In this document: piece by piece, positions 1-6,588 of the stretch | Numbering within the stretch: position 1 is the stretch's first letter | Layout of the letters: every line of letters starts with the position of its first letter | DNA from: an uncultured Oscillibacter sp. | GTDB lineage: Bacteria; Bacillota; Clostridia; Oscillospirales; Oscillospiraceae | Direction of reading: 5' to 3' | Length of the DNA stretch: 21,213 nucleotides | NCBI GenBank assembly: GCA_904393855.1 | Contig: CAJFNE010000010.1 | Location: forward strand, 1 to 21,213 | The notes under the pieces: model-generated | Databases searched by the model: none | Seen by the model: only the letters and a program-made list of their open reading frames with translations | Told to the model about the DNA's origin: nothing | Made by a program: the position numbers and the translations under genes

Positions 1-617
1 CTCATCTGGTGGGTGATCACCACCACGGTGACCCCCAGCTTCTCGTTCAGGTCCTTCAAGAGGCCCAGGATGGAGGCGGTGGTGGTGGGGTCCAGGGCGG
101 AGGTGGCCTCGTCGCACAGCAGCACCTTGGGGTCCGTGGCCAGGGCCCGGGCGATGGCCACCCGCTGCTTCTGACCGCCGGAGAGCTGGGAGGGATAGGC
201 ATTGGCCTTGTCGGCCAGGCCCACCAGCTCCAGCAACTCCAACGCCCGCTCCCTCGCGCGGGCGGCGGGGACGCCGCTGATCTCCATGGGGAAGCAGACA
301 TTTTTCAGGCAGGTCCGCTGCATCAGGAGGTTAAAGCTCTGGAAGATCATGGTGATCTTCCGCCGGGCCAGCCGCAGTTCCTTTTCCGAGAGGGCGGTCA
401 TGTCCTTGCCGTCCACGATCACCGTGCCGGCGGTGGGCCGCTCCAGCAGGTTCATGCACCGCACCAGCGTGGACTTGCCCGCGCCGGAGAGGCCGATGAT
501 GCCGAAGATCTCCCCCTGGCGGATGTCCAGGTTGATGTCCTCCAGGGCGTGGACAGCGCCGTCGCCCTCGCCGAAGGTCTTGGTCAGATGTTGAATTTGA
601 ATGATGGATTCACTCAC
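1..617 (-). CDS. metN: Methionine ABC transporter ATP-binding protein, 5' part (C-terminus cut by window edge)
   Basis: ATPase of an ABC importer, most likely the MetNIQ methionine/D-methionine uptake system. The visible 205 residues carry Walker A GLSGAGKST (42-50), the Q-loop FQSFN (92-96), the ABC signature LSGGQKQR (144-151), Walker B VLLCDEATSALDP (165-177) and the switch His in VITHQ (199-203). The C-terminal NIL/ACT-like domain usual in MetN would lie beyond the left edge and cannot be checked. I place the start at a GTG (615-617) reading MSESIIQIQH, because AAAGGAG (629-635) lies about 11 bases upstream and no ATG fits the N-terminus of the family. The family sequence alone would also allow another amino-acid importer of the GlnQ/MetN group; the T-box leader with an AUG specifier candidate upstream argues for methionine. 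metI and metQ would be expected to follow outside the window. Confidence 0.9.
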   Translation of the reverse strand, partial: MSESIIQIQHLTKTFGEGDGAVHALEDINLDIRQGEIFGIIGLSGAGKSTLVRCMNLLERPTAGTVIVDGKDMTALSEKELRLARRKITMIFQSFNLLMQRTCLKNVCFPMEISGVPAARARERALELLELVGLADKANAYPSQLSGGQKQRVAIARALATDPKVLLCDEATSALDPTTTASILGLLKDLNEKLGVTVVVITHQM

Positions 618-632
618 AGGATGAACGCTCCT

Positions 633-719
633 TTATCCGTGAATTTCCGCAAAAGCTTCCTGCGCCATACAGCGTGCCGCGAACAGGGACCCATGGCCGC
701 GCATGAAGTTTTCGCGCAT
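633..719 (-). CDS. Possible 28-residue upstream ORF between T-box terminator and metN
   Basis: A short ORF (MRENFMRGHG...FAEIHG, three Met in 28 residues) lies on the metN transcript downstream of the T-box terminator. Its TAA stop (633-635) falls inside the AAAGGAG ribosome binding site of metN, a layout that would allow translational coupling. The GGAGG before its first ATG is only two bases away, which is too close for a good site, and the second ATG is too far. I do not recognise the peptide. It may simply be chance open frame in GC-rich DNA. Confidence 0.22.
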   Translation of the reverse strand: MRENFMRGHGSLFAARCMAQEAFAEIHG

Positions 720-772
720 CCCCTCCGGCTGCCCCGCAGGGGCGAGGAGAGGACGCATTGATTTTTTACACA

Positions 773-1068
773 ATAAAAAAGTCCTTGAAGCAAAGCCTCA
801 AGGACGAACGTCGCAGACGCCGTGGTACCACCTTGGTTCGCGCACCCCCTCGCGGGGACGGCCTTTGAGAGTGCCAGCACACTCCTGCGCTGTGACGTGC
901 GCTCACGTCGTGACCTATGCCCCCTGGGGACGGTCGGCCACGCAACTCCAAGACCATGTTCGGCAAGCTCTTCCGCGCCCCGTTTCACCAGACCGGAGCT
1001 CTCTGTGGCGGCCGAAGCCCGCTTACTCTTCTCTTCATCGTCTTTCCTGTATGGAATTTTGTTATCTG
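773..1068 (-). promoter_or_regulatory. T-box riboswitch, Met (AUG) specifier candidate, controlling metN
   Basis: tRNA-sensing leader read on the minus strand. Visible in order are the Stem I start GATGAAGAGAAGAGTAA (about 1024-1040), the distal Stem I element CAGAGAG..GGTGAAA (about 983-1009), a specifier-loop segment GAACATGG with AUG at 955-957 followed by a purine, the T-box core AAGGTGGTACCACGG (820-834) with its UGGU bulge, and a terminator hairpin (775-805). UGGU pairs with an ACCA tRNA end, as in tRNA-Met. Uncharged tRNA-Met should stabilise the antiterminator and switch on methionine uptake. The element class is certain from the core and architecture. The specifier assignment is by alignment with the usual GAAC-NNN-purine pattern and by fit to metN; GGU (Gly), one step further, is the alternative reading. 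Confidence 0.93.
775..805 (-). terminator. T-box conditional terminator
   Basis: Stem GTCCTTGA/TCAAGGAC closed by a GGCTTTGCT-type loop region, followed on the minus strand by six T residues (780-775). This is the terminator that competes with the T-box antiterminator. Confidence 0.92.
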
Positions 1069-1074
1069 GGTTGT

Positions 1075-1103
1075 AGTTTACACGTTATCGCTTTTTCTGT
1101 CAA
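1075..1103 (-). promoter_or_regulatory. Sigma-A promoter of the T-box-metN unit
   Basis: TTGACA (1103-1098), 17-bp spacer, TAAACT (1080-1075) on the minus strand. The start point expected near 1068 places the T-box Stem I about 28 bases into the transcript. The stretch between this promoter and the one at 1254 (about 150 bp) holds no gene and no structure I can name. Confidence 0.85.
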
Positions 1104-1253
1104 CAGATAAAAAACCCAGAGACGCCCAAAAAATAGAGCCGCCCTTTGTGTAAAACCCACAAGCCCCTCCGGTATCCGCGCCGCGCGGGAGGGACAGTCT
1201 GCCGATCTTCCCCAGAAAACCGGAAAAAAATCCATTTTCCATCCGGTATTGGA

Positions 1254-1282
1254 TTGAAAGCCGGCGGTAAAACTGCTATCAT
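1254..1282 (+). promoter_or_regulatory. Sigma-A promoter of the DUF368 gene
   Basis: TTGAAA (1254-1259), 17-bp spacer, TATCAT (1277-1282) with an extended -10 TG (1274-1275). It lies 35 bp before the start codon and is divergent from the metN promoter. Confidence 0.8.
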
Positions 1283-1317
1283 ACAGGCAGACTCCTGTAA
1301 GACAAAGGAGGCGGGCT

Positions 1318-2154
1318 ATGAGGTCTCCGCGTGATAAAAATTCCATCCTGCGCTGGCTGGGGGATCTGCTGTGCGGCATCCTGATCGGCGCGGGCGCCAT
1401 TCTGCCGGGAGTGTCCGGCGGTGTGCTGGCGGTGGTGTTTGACGTCTACCGCCCCTGTATGGAGGTGCTGACCCATCCCCGGACGGCGATCCCAAAGTAC
1501 TGGCGGATGTTTGTCCCTCTGGGGATCGGCGGCGTGGTGGGCTTTTTAGGGTTTGCCAAGGGGATCTCCGCGGCGCTGGATGTGTCCACCACCGTGACCA
1601 CCTGGCTCTTCATCGGCCTGATCGTAGGCACCGTGCCCGCGCTCTTCCGGGAGGCCGGGAAGGAGGGCCGCTCCGCCGCCTCCTGGATGAGCCTGGTTCT
1701 GTGCGCCGCGGCCATGTTCGCCAGCTTGTTTTATGTCAGCCACGTGGCCCAGGTCTCCGTGACCCCCAACTTCTGGTGGTACAACTTCTGCGGGGTGCTG
1801 TGGGGCATGAGCGTGATCATTCCCGGTATGACCTCCTCCTCCGTGATGATGGCCCTGGGGCTGTACGAGCCCATGCTGGAGGGGCTGGCGAATCTGGATT
1901 TCGTGGTGCTCGCCGCCTGCGTGCCGGGGATTGTCCTCTCCATCCTGCTGCTGGCCCGCCTGATGACCTGGCTCCTGCGGACCCACTACTCCGTGACCTT
2001 TCACGGGATTTTGGGCATCGTGCTGGCTTCTACATGCGTGATCATCCCCCTGGAGTATACGGCGGGGGAGATCGTGTGGTCGGCCGTCTGCTGCGGCGGA
2101 GGCTTCCTGCTGGCGTATCTGCTGGCCAAGCTGGACCGCCGGATTGAGAAATAA
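1318..2154 (+). CDS. DUF368 polyprenyl-phosphate translocase (PopT-type membrane protein)
   Basis: Integral membrane protein of the DUF368 family. Members of this family (PopT) were shown, alongside DedA/UptA proteins, to act in returning undecaprenyl phosphate across the membrane so that the lipid carrier can be reused for wall and surface-polymer synthesis. The 278 residues show about eight hydrophobic segments and the family's two related re-entrant motifs: GAILPGVSGG (26-35) and IIPGMTSSS (167-175), placed as expected for an inverted repeat fold. The length is normal for the family. The ATG at 1318 is set by AGGAGG at 1306-1311. It is a single-gene unit with its own promoter and a strong terminator at 2158. 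Family assignment is firm; the lipid-transport role is inferred from characterised homologues. Confidence 0.9.
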   Translation: MRSPRDKNSILRWLGDLLCGILIGAGAILPGVSGGVLAVVFDVYRPCMEVLTHPRTAIPKYWRMFVPLGIGGVVGFLGFAKGISAALDVSTTVTTWLFIGLIVGTVPALFREAGKEGRSAASWMSLVLCAAAMFASLFYVSHVAQVSVTPNFWWYNFCGVLWGMSVIIPGMTSSSVMMALGLYEPMLEGLANLDFVVLAACVPGIVLSILLLARLMTWLLRTHYSVTFHGILGIVLASTCVIIPLEYTAGEIVWSAVCCGGGFLLAYLLAKLDRRIEK

Positions 2155-2157
2155 GGG

Positions 2158-2187
2158 AACCGCGTCCCGGCCGGGACGCGGTTTTTT
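2158..2187 (+). terminator. Intrinsic terminator after the DUF368 gene
   Basis: Perfect GC-rich stem AACCGCGTCCC/GGGACGCGGTT with a GGCC loop, followed directly by a T run (2182-2187), starting 3 bp after the stop codon. Confidence 0.95.
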
Positions 2188-2201
2188 CAGCCCAGGCGGG
2201 C

Positions 2202-2231
2202 TTGACACCGGCTTCCGGCGGTTGGTATCAT
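2202..2231 (+). promoter_or_regulatory. Sigma-A promoter of the TudS-like gene
   Basis: Consensus TTGACA (2202-2207), 18-bp spacer, TATCAT (2226-2231), 15 bp after the preceding terminator. Confidence 0.8.
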
Positions 2232-2287
2232 GGAAGCAGATTCCGGCTGAAGTCCCAATTCATCAGGAGGAAAAAGGAGGAGACCGT

Positions 2288-2869
2288 ATGACCGACCGAA
2301 GAGAGGACCATCGGGGGAAGAAGATCGTATTCGTATCCAGCTGCCTGCTGAACACCAACAACAAGGTGCGGGGGCTGGCCCGTTACAGCGGCATGTGCCG
2401 GGAGGTGTTCGACACCCTCTGCGACTACGGGCTGGGCATCCAGCAGATGGACTGCCCGGAGACGCTGTACCTGGGCATCCAGCGCTGGTGGTACACGAAG
2501 AACCTCTATGACTGCCGCGGCTTCCGGGACCACTGCCGCCAGTGCGCGGAGCGGGCCGTCACCTACATGGAGGAGTACGCCCGGGCGGGCTATCAGGTGG
2601 TGGCCATCCTTAGCTGCGACGGCTCTCCCACCTGCGGCGTCACCATCACCAGCTACGACACCAATTGGGGCGGCAGTCCGGTGGAGCTGAGCTACAACGA
2701 CGCCATCGTCCAGGGCAAGGGCGTGTACATCGAGGAGCTGGAGCAGGCCATCCGGGACCGGGGGCTGGAGATACCGCCCTTCTATGGGCTGGCCCTGGAC
2801 GACGAGTCCGTGGACCTGGATCGGATCATCAAGGACTTCCGGGCGTTCATTCAGTCGGTCTGCGGTTGA
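2288..2869 (+). CDS. TudS-like putative desulfurase (DUF523/CD3072-type), cysteine-rich
   Basis: A 193-residue soluble protein rich in cysteine. It begins with a short strand and VSSCLLN (Cys19), then has MDCPE (Cys56, Glu58), HCRQC (Cys83, Cys86) and SCDGSPTCG (Cys110, Cys116). Spaced cysteines in CLL, CPE and SP-CG contexts are the pattern of DUF523/TudS, where three cysteines hold a [4Fe-4S] cluster that removes sulfur from thiolated substrates such as 2-thiouracil. The rest (LGIQRWWYTK, YDCRGFRDHC) looks like the clostridial CD3072-type branch, whose substrate is not known. The start at 2288 follows a strong AAAGGAGG (2273-2280); upstream in-frame codons have no such site. Desulfurase activity is inferred from the family, and the substrate is open. 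Confidence 0.7.
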   Translation: MTDRREDHRGKKIVFVSSCLLNTNNKVRGLARYSGMCREVFDTLCDYGLGIQQMDCPETLYLGIQRWWYTKNLYDCRGFRDHCRQCAERAVTYMEEYARAGYQVVAILSCDGSPTCGVTITSYDTNWGGSPVELSYNDAIVQGKGVYIEELEQAIRDRGLEIPPFYGLALDDESVDLDRIIKDFRAFIQSVCG

Positions 2870-2890
2870 AAACAGCGGCCGAGAGAACAG

Positions 2891-2925
2891 AAAAAGGCGG
2901 GGGCTCCCTCTGGGGAGTCCCCGCC
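2891..2925 (-). terminator. Terminator downstream of recQ, shared with the convergent gene
   Basis: Hairpin with arms 2896-2908 and 2912-2925 (one G-U pair, TCT loop). On the minus strand it is followed by five T residues (2895-2891), so it mainly ends recQ. On the plus strand the tail is only weakly T-rich, so it may work less well for the TudS-like gene. Confidence 0.85.
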
Positions 2926-2951
2926 CTATATTGCCGTTTGGGGCCAGCCGC

Positions 2952-4769
2952 TCACGCGCGGTGGAAGCGGTCCATCTCCGCCAGGAAGGCCTGCCCGTAC
3001 CGCTCCGCCTTGACGGTGCCCACGCCGCTGACCGCGCGGAACTCCGCCAGGGTCTGGGGCTGGGTGGCCGCCAGCTCCCGCAGGGTCTTGTCGGAGAACA
3101 CCACGTAGGCAGGCACCCCCTGCCGCCGGGCGATGGAGGCCCGCAGGGCCCGCAGCCGCTCGAAGAGCTCCGCCTGCCGGCCGTCCAGCTCCGCCGGAGC
3201 CCGCCGGATGCTGGGGGCCCGCTCCTCCTTGACCACCGGCATGGTGAGGGTGGGAGCGTTTTGCGCCACATCCTCCGCCCGATCCCCCAGCCGGACCACC
3301 GGGAACTCTCCGGGGGAGAGCTGGAGGATGCCCTCGTCCAGCAGGAAGCGGATGCGCTCCCGCACCTGCTTCTGGGTCAGCTCCCCCAGGAGTCCGTAGC
3401 TGGGCTCCCGGTCCAGGTGGAATTTCCGGACCTTCTCCGTGTCCGCGCCGCAGAGGGTCTCCGCCACGAGATTCACGCCGAAGTGCTGCCCCAGCTCCGC
3501 CACGCAGCGGACAATGAGCTGGGCCTCCCGGCTGATGTCCACCTCCTCGAAGTTGTGGAGGCAGTTGCAGCACCCGCCGCAGTAGTCCGGGGCGAACTCC
3601 CCGAAGTAGTGCAGGATGTACTGCCGGAGGCACCGGCGGGTTCGGCAGTAGCCGGTCATCTGCCGCAGCCGCTGGAGATCCCGCTCCCGCAAGGCCGCCG
3701 CGGTCCGCTCGTCCAGCTCCTCCCGGGGCTCGCTGTGGGTGATCAGGAACTCCCCGGTCCGCACGTCCTGGCCGCTGTACAGCAGGATGCAGCTGGAGGG
3801 CTCTCCGTCCCGCCCCGCCCGGCCCGCCTCCTGGTAGTAGCTCTCCAGGTCCTTGGGCATGTTGTAGTGGATCACATAGCGCACGTCGGACTTGTCGATC
3901 CCCATGCCGAAGGCGTTGGTGGCCACCATGACCTGGGCCCGGTCGTAGAGGAAGTCCTCCTGGTTTTTCTGCCGCTCCTCCGGCTCCAGCCCGGCGTGGT
4001 AGCGGGTGGCGGCCACGCCCCGCTCCCGGAGGAAGTCGCAGACCTCCTCCACGTTCTTTCGGGTGGAGCAGTAGACGATGCCGCACTTGCCGGGGCGGCT
4101 CTTTACCAGCTCCAGCAGGGCGGCGCGCTTGTCCGCGGGCTGCTGGACCTCGAAGTACAGGTTTTCCCGGTCAAAGCCCGTGGTGACCCGCAGGGGGTCC
4201 CGCAGGCTCAGGAGGTGCTCGATGTCCTCCCGCACCTCCGGCGTAGCGGTGGCGGTGAAGGCCCCCAGGGGCGGGCGGCTTTGCAGCCTCTCCACGAAGG
4301 CGGGGATGTTCCGGTAGGAGGGGCGGAAGTCCTGGCCCCACTGGGAGATGCAGTGGGCCTCGTCCACCGCCACCAGGGAGATGTCCGCCGCCTCCGCGAA
4401 GGACTGGAACCCCTCGGTCTCCAGCCGCTCCGGGGCCACGTAGATGATCTTGTAGCGCCCCTCCTTCGCCCGGCTGAGGGCCAGCAGGTACTGCTGGAAG
4501 GTCAGAGAGCTGTTCAGATACGCCGCCGGGACGCCCATCTGCACCAGCTGCGTCACCTGGTCCCGCATGAGGGACACCAGGGGGGAGATCACCAGGGTGA
4601 TCCCCGGCAGCAGCAGGGCGGGAATCTGGTAGCACAGGGACTTGCCCGCCCCGGTGGGCATGATGGCCAGGGCGTCCCGGCCCGCCAGCAGGGCGTCGAT
4701 GATCTCCTCCTGGCCGCCCCGGAAATCGTCGTAGCCGAAATAGGTTTTCAGCGCTTCCTCTTTGGTCAT
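2952..4769 (-). CDS. recQ: ATP-dependent DNA helicase RecQ
   Basis: 3'-5' DNA helicase of recombination and fork repair, 605 residues, the usual bacterial length. Domains in order: RecA-like lobe 1 with FRGGQ (16-20), Walker A PTGAGKS (38-44) and DEAH (136-139); aromatic-rich loop HCISQWGQDFR (139-149); lobe 2 with ATNAFGMGIDK (283-293) and QEAGRAGRDG (313-322); RecQ-Ct zinc site with Cys380, Cys397, Cys400 and Cys403, the same spacing as in E. coli RecQ; winged helix; and HRDC domain (about 528-605) ending in SGVGTVKAERYG. I start at the ATG at 4769 (MTKEEALKTYFGY), preceded by AAAGGAA; upstream in-frame codons run through the promoter. It is a single-gene unit with a promoter at 4800 and a terminator at 2891. 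Confidence 0.97.
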   Translation of the reverse strand: MTKEEALKTYFGYDDFRGGQEEIIDALLAGRDALAIMPTGAGKSLCYQIPALLLPGITLVISPLVSLMRDQVTQLVQMGVPAAYLNSSLTFQQYLLALSRAKEGRYKIIYVAPERLETEGFQSFAEAADISLVAVDEAHCISQWGQDFRPSYRNIPAFVERLQSRPPLGAFTATATPEVREDIEHLLSLRDPLRVTTGFDRENLYFEVQQPADKRAALLELVKSRPGKCGIVYCSTRKNVEEVCDFLRERGVAATRYHAGLEPEERQKNQEDFLYDRAQVMVATNAFGMGIDKSDVRYVIHYNMPKDLESYYQEAGRAGRDGEPSSCILLYSGQDVRTGEFLITHSEPREELDERTAAALRERDLQRLRQMTGYCRTRRCLRQYILHYFGEFAPDYCGGCCNCLHNFEEVDISREAQLIVRCVAELGQHFGVNLVAETLCGADTEKVRKFHLDREPSYGLLGELTQKQVRERIRFLLDEGILQLSPGEFPVVRLGDRAEDVAQNAPTLTMPVVKEERAPSIRRAPAELDGRQAELFERLRALRASIARRQGVPAYVVFSDKTLRELAATQPQTLAEFRAVSGVGTVKAERYGQAFLAEMDRFHRA

Positions 4770-4799
4770 GGTCTCGTTCCTTTCTTTTGGACGGGACCC

Positions 4800-4829
4800 A
4801 TTATACCACAGGTCGGGGCGGATAGGGAA
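4800..4829 (-). promoter_or_regulatory. Promoter of recQ
   Basis: Perfect -10 TATAAT (4805-4800) on the minus strand, about 30 bp before the start codon. The -35 is poor: TTCCCT (4829-4824) at 18 bp is the best match. Confidence 0.6.
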
Positions 4830-4868
4830 GCCAGATATGGCAGCCCGCAAGGCGCCTGAAAAGAACGA

Positions 4869-4897
4869 GGACCCATGGCCATTTCGGCCATGGGTCC
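4869..4897 (-). terminator. Terminator after the sigma/anti-sigma unit
   Basis: Perfect 12-bp stem (4869-4880 with 4886-4897), five-base loop. The following minus-strand tail CGTTCTTTT is moderately T-rich. It lies 32 bp beyond the anti-sigma stop codon and before the recQ promoter. Confidence 0.75.
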
Positions 4898-4929
4898 TTT
4901 GTAGGTCTCAATGGGACAGGAAATGCCCG

Positions 4930-6000
4930 TTACGGCTCCGGCTCCCAGGGGATCGTCAGGTCCCCGAAGCGGACGGCGGCCACCTGGTCCAGCAGGATGG
5001 GGCCATCCGAGCCGCAGGACAGGTAGCTCTCCCCGCCGTGAGGATGGCTGGGATCATAGATATGACCGCCGCCCTCCGGCCGGAGGGAGATTTCGCTGCC
5101 GTCCTCCAGTATCAGCGTCGGGGCGGGAATGTCCAGAGCGCCGGCGAGCGGGCCTGTCACATACCAGAGCCTGGCCCCCAGGGGACGCAGGGTGAGGGTC
5201 AGCAGCTCCGCGGTTTGGATCAGCTCGCCGTCGAGGGCAATGTTGCCCTCCAGAGTATACCCCTCCAGGTTCATGGTGACGCTGCTGCCGTCGCAAGGGA
5301 GGTCAAAGGTCATGGACCAGTTCCCGGGGGCTAGAATCTCCGCTCCGTTGGGGCCGTAGGAGGTAGCATCTACCAGGTCCTCCAGATACAGGGTGCAGGG
5401 AACGGCGCCCCCCATCGGGAGGGAGAGCGGATCGTGGGTGTCCCGCTCAATCCGCAGCAGGAACCGCTCCGGCCCCTCCGCCGGGGATTCCTCCTCCAGC
5501 CAGTTCAGGTTGGTGGAGGTGCTGGAGTAATTCTCCCAGCCCTCCACGTCCATCTCCACCTTGAGGGTGTCAAAGGTCACGATCTCCGGGTCGATGTCCT
5601 CCGGCAGGTCCAGGGTCAGGTAGAAGAAGAAATGGTTCCCGTCGCCGTAGGCCTCCTCCAGCGTCACCGTGACGCCGCCGTCCGTGACGCTCCGGCCCAG
5701 CACGGCGGTGTCCTCCTGGATGACCGTCTCCTGCTCCGCCGTCAGCCCGCCGCTCCATGAGCGGAGGTAGTCCAGAATCCCGGACAGGGCCCCCGACGCC
5801 GCCAGGGCGGACACGGACAGCACCACCGCCACCGCCGCCGCCAGCAGGAGCGTCCGCCGGTAGGGGGGACGGCGGGGCCGGTCCAGGGCCCCGGAGCGGA
5901 TCTCCTCGCAGAGCTGGTCGAATTCCTCCTCATAGGCCGCCGGCAGGGGCAGGGTCTCCCGGCGGGCCAGTTCCCGCAATCGCAGATCCAGTTCATCCAT
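4930..6000 (-). CDS. DUF4179 membrane-anchored anti-sigma factor
   Basis: A 356-residue protein with a short cytoplasmic N-terminal segment (1-49, acidic helices suited to bind a sigma factor), one membrane helix (about 50-70, LLLAAAVAVVLSVSALAASG) and a long extracytoplasmic part beginning with a DUF4179-type region that leads into beta-rich sequence with repeated VTVTLEE and TLEGYTLEGN patterns. The architecture is that of anti-sigma factors in Clostridia and Bacilli which hold an ECF sigma factor at the membrane and release it on an envelope signal. The gene lies directly behind an ECF sigma gene and overlaps it by 8 bp in the sequence ATGGATGA, so the two are translated together. The signal sensed cannot be read from the sequence. 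Confidence 0.8.
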   Translation of the reverse strand: MDELDLRLRELARRETLPLPAAYEEEFDQLCEEIRSGALDRPRRPPYRRTLLLAAAVAVVLSVSALAASGALSGILDYLRSWSGGLTAEQETVIQEDTAVLGRSVTDGGVTVTLEEAYGDGNHFFFYLTLDLPEDIDPEIVTFDTLKVEMDVEGWENYSSTSTNLNWLEEESPAEGPERFLLRIERDTHDPLSLPMGGAVPCTLYLEDLVDATSYGPNGAEILAPGNWSMTFDLPCDGSSVTMNLEGYTLEGNIALDGELIQTAELLTLTLRPLGARLWYVTGPLAGALDIPAPTLILEDGSEISLRPEGGGHIYDPSHPHGGESYLSCGSDGPILLDQVAAVRFGDLTIPWEPEP

Positions 6001-6484
6001 GATGCTCCACCTCCAACAGATTTCGCAGCTTGTCCCGGGCCCGGCTGAGCCGGGTCCGCACCGCCCCCGGGGAGGCGCCCACCACCCGGGCGATCTCCTC
6101 CGTGGTCAGGTCCTCGTAGTAAAACAGCACCACCGCCTCCCGCTGCTCCCGGGGGAGCTGATCCACCGCCCGCCACAGGGTGTCGTCCACCTGCGGCCCG
6201 GGGACGGCGGGCTCCTCCGCCAGCTGGTCCAGGGGGACCGTCCGCCTCCGCCCCCGGCAGAGAGCGTAGGCCTCGTTTCGGACGATCTTCATGAGCCAGG
6301 GCTGAAATTTTTCCCGGCTGCGCAGCTGGCCGAACCGCTCGTAGGCGCGGCAGATGCCCTCCGCTACCGCCTCGGCGGCGTCCTCGGGGTCCCCGGTGAT
6401 GCTGAGAGCCAGCCGGTACAGACTGGTTTTGGACCGCTGCAATTCCTCGCAGAACCACGCCCGGTCCTGATGGGAAAGTGTCAT
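5993..6484 (-). CDS. ECF (sigma-70 family) RNA polymerase sigma factor
   Basis: A 163-residue two-domain sigma factor. Region 2 spans about 20-80 (LYRLALSITGDPEDAAEAV, then FQPWLMKIVRNEAY, the region 2.4 helix) and region 4 about 103-157 (LPREQREAVVLFYYEDLTTEEIA, then the DNA-binding helix SPGAVRTRLSRARDKL). No region 3 or extra C-terminal domain is present. The start at 6484 follows AGGTGAGG; an upstream in-frame extension would run through the terminator of the preceding gene and has no ribosome site. It is co-expressed with the DUF4179 anti-sigma factor downstream. I see no convincing GGAAC/CGTC autoregulated promoter in the short gap upstream. Confidence 0.92.
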   Translation of the reverse strand: MTLSHQDRAWFCEELQRSKTSLYRLALSITGDPEDAAEAVAEGICRAYERFGQLRSREKFQPWLMKIVRNEAYALCRGRRRTVPLDQLAEEPAVPGPQVDDTLWRAVDQLPREQREAVVLFYYEDLTTEEIARVVGASPGAVRTRLSRARDKLRNLLEVEHHG

Positions 6485-6546
6485 AGCCTCACCTGCTTTC
6501 TGTCTGTATGATGGCGCGGGGGCGCGGATTGTTACCGGATTCTGCG

Positions 6547-6580
6547 AAAAAATTCCCCTCGGAACTCCGAGGGGAATTTT
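6547..6580 (-). terminator. Terminator of the SEDS-PBP operon
   Basis: Stem AAAATTCCCCTCGG (6549-6562) with its complement (6567-6580), loop AACT, minus-strand T run (6552-6547). It starts 9 bp after the penicillin-binding protein stop codon. Confidence 0.95.
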
Positions 6581-6588
6581 GGGGGAGA

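Noticed and set aside
634..646. CCGTGAATTTCCG stretch resembling the MATE half-site TTTCCGTGAA
   Set aside because: It lies between the possible short ORF and the metN ribosome site, is not palindromic and matches only partly; most likely chance.
687..698. 12-bp sequence GGACCCATGGCC shared with the terminator arm at 4869-4880
   Set aside because: Contains a GC-rich palindromic core and has no shared context; treated as coincidence rather than a mobile repeat.
703..1110. Plus- and minus-strand open frames across the metN leader
   Set aside because: The region is explained by the T-box, its promoter and its terminator; the frames have no ribosome site and no protein-like pattern.
1145..1162. 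TTGTG-N8-CACAA inverted repeat between the metN and DUF368 promoters
   Set aside because: Only five bp per arm in a region with other A/T runs; too weak to call an operator.
2784..4859. Very long plus-strand open frame (691 codons) opposite recQ
   Set aside because: It is antisense to a complete recQ with all catalytic motifs, lacks a ribosome site and has low-complexity composition; such frames are common opposite GC-rich genes.
6485..6546. GGTAACAA ... CATCAT as an ECF promoter of the sigma gene
   Set aside because: The -35 is only partial and no CGTC-like -10 stands at the right distance, so it is not listed as a feature.
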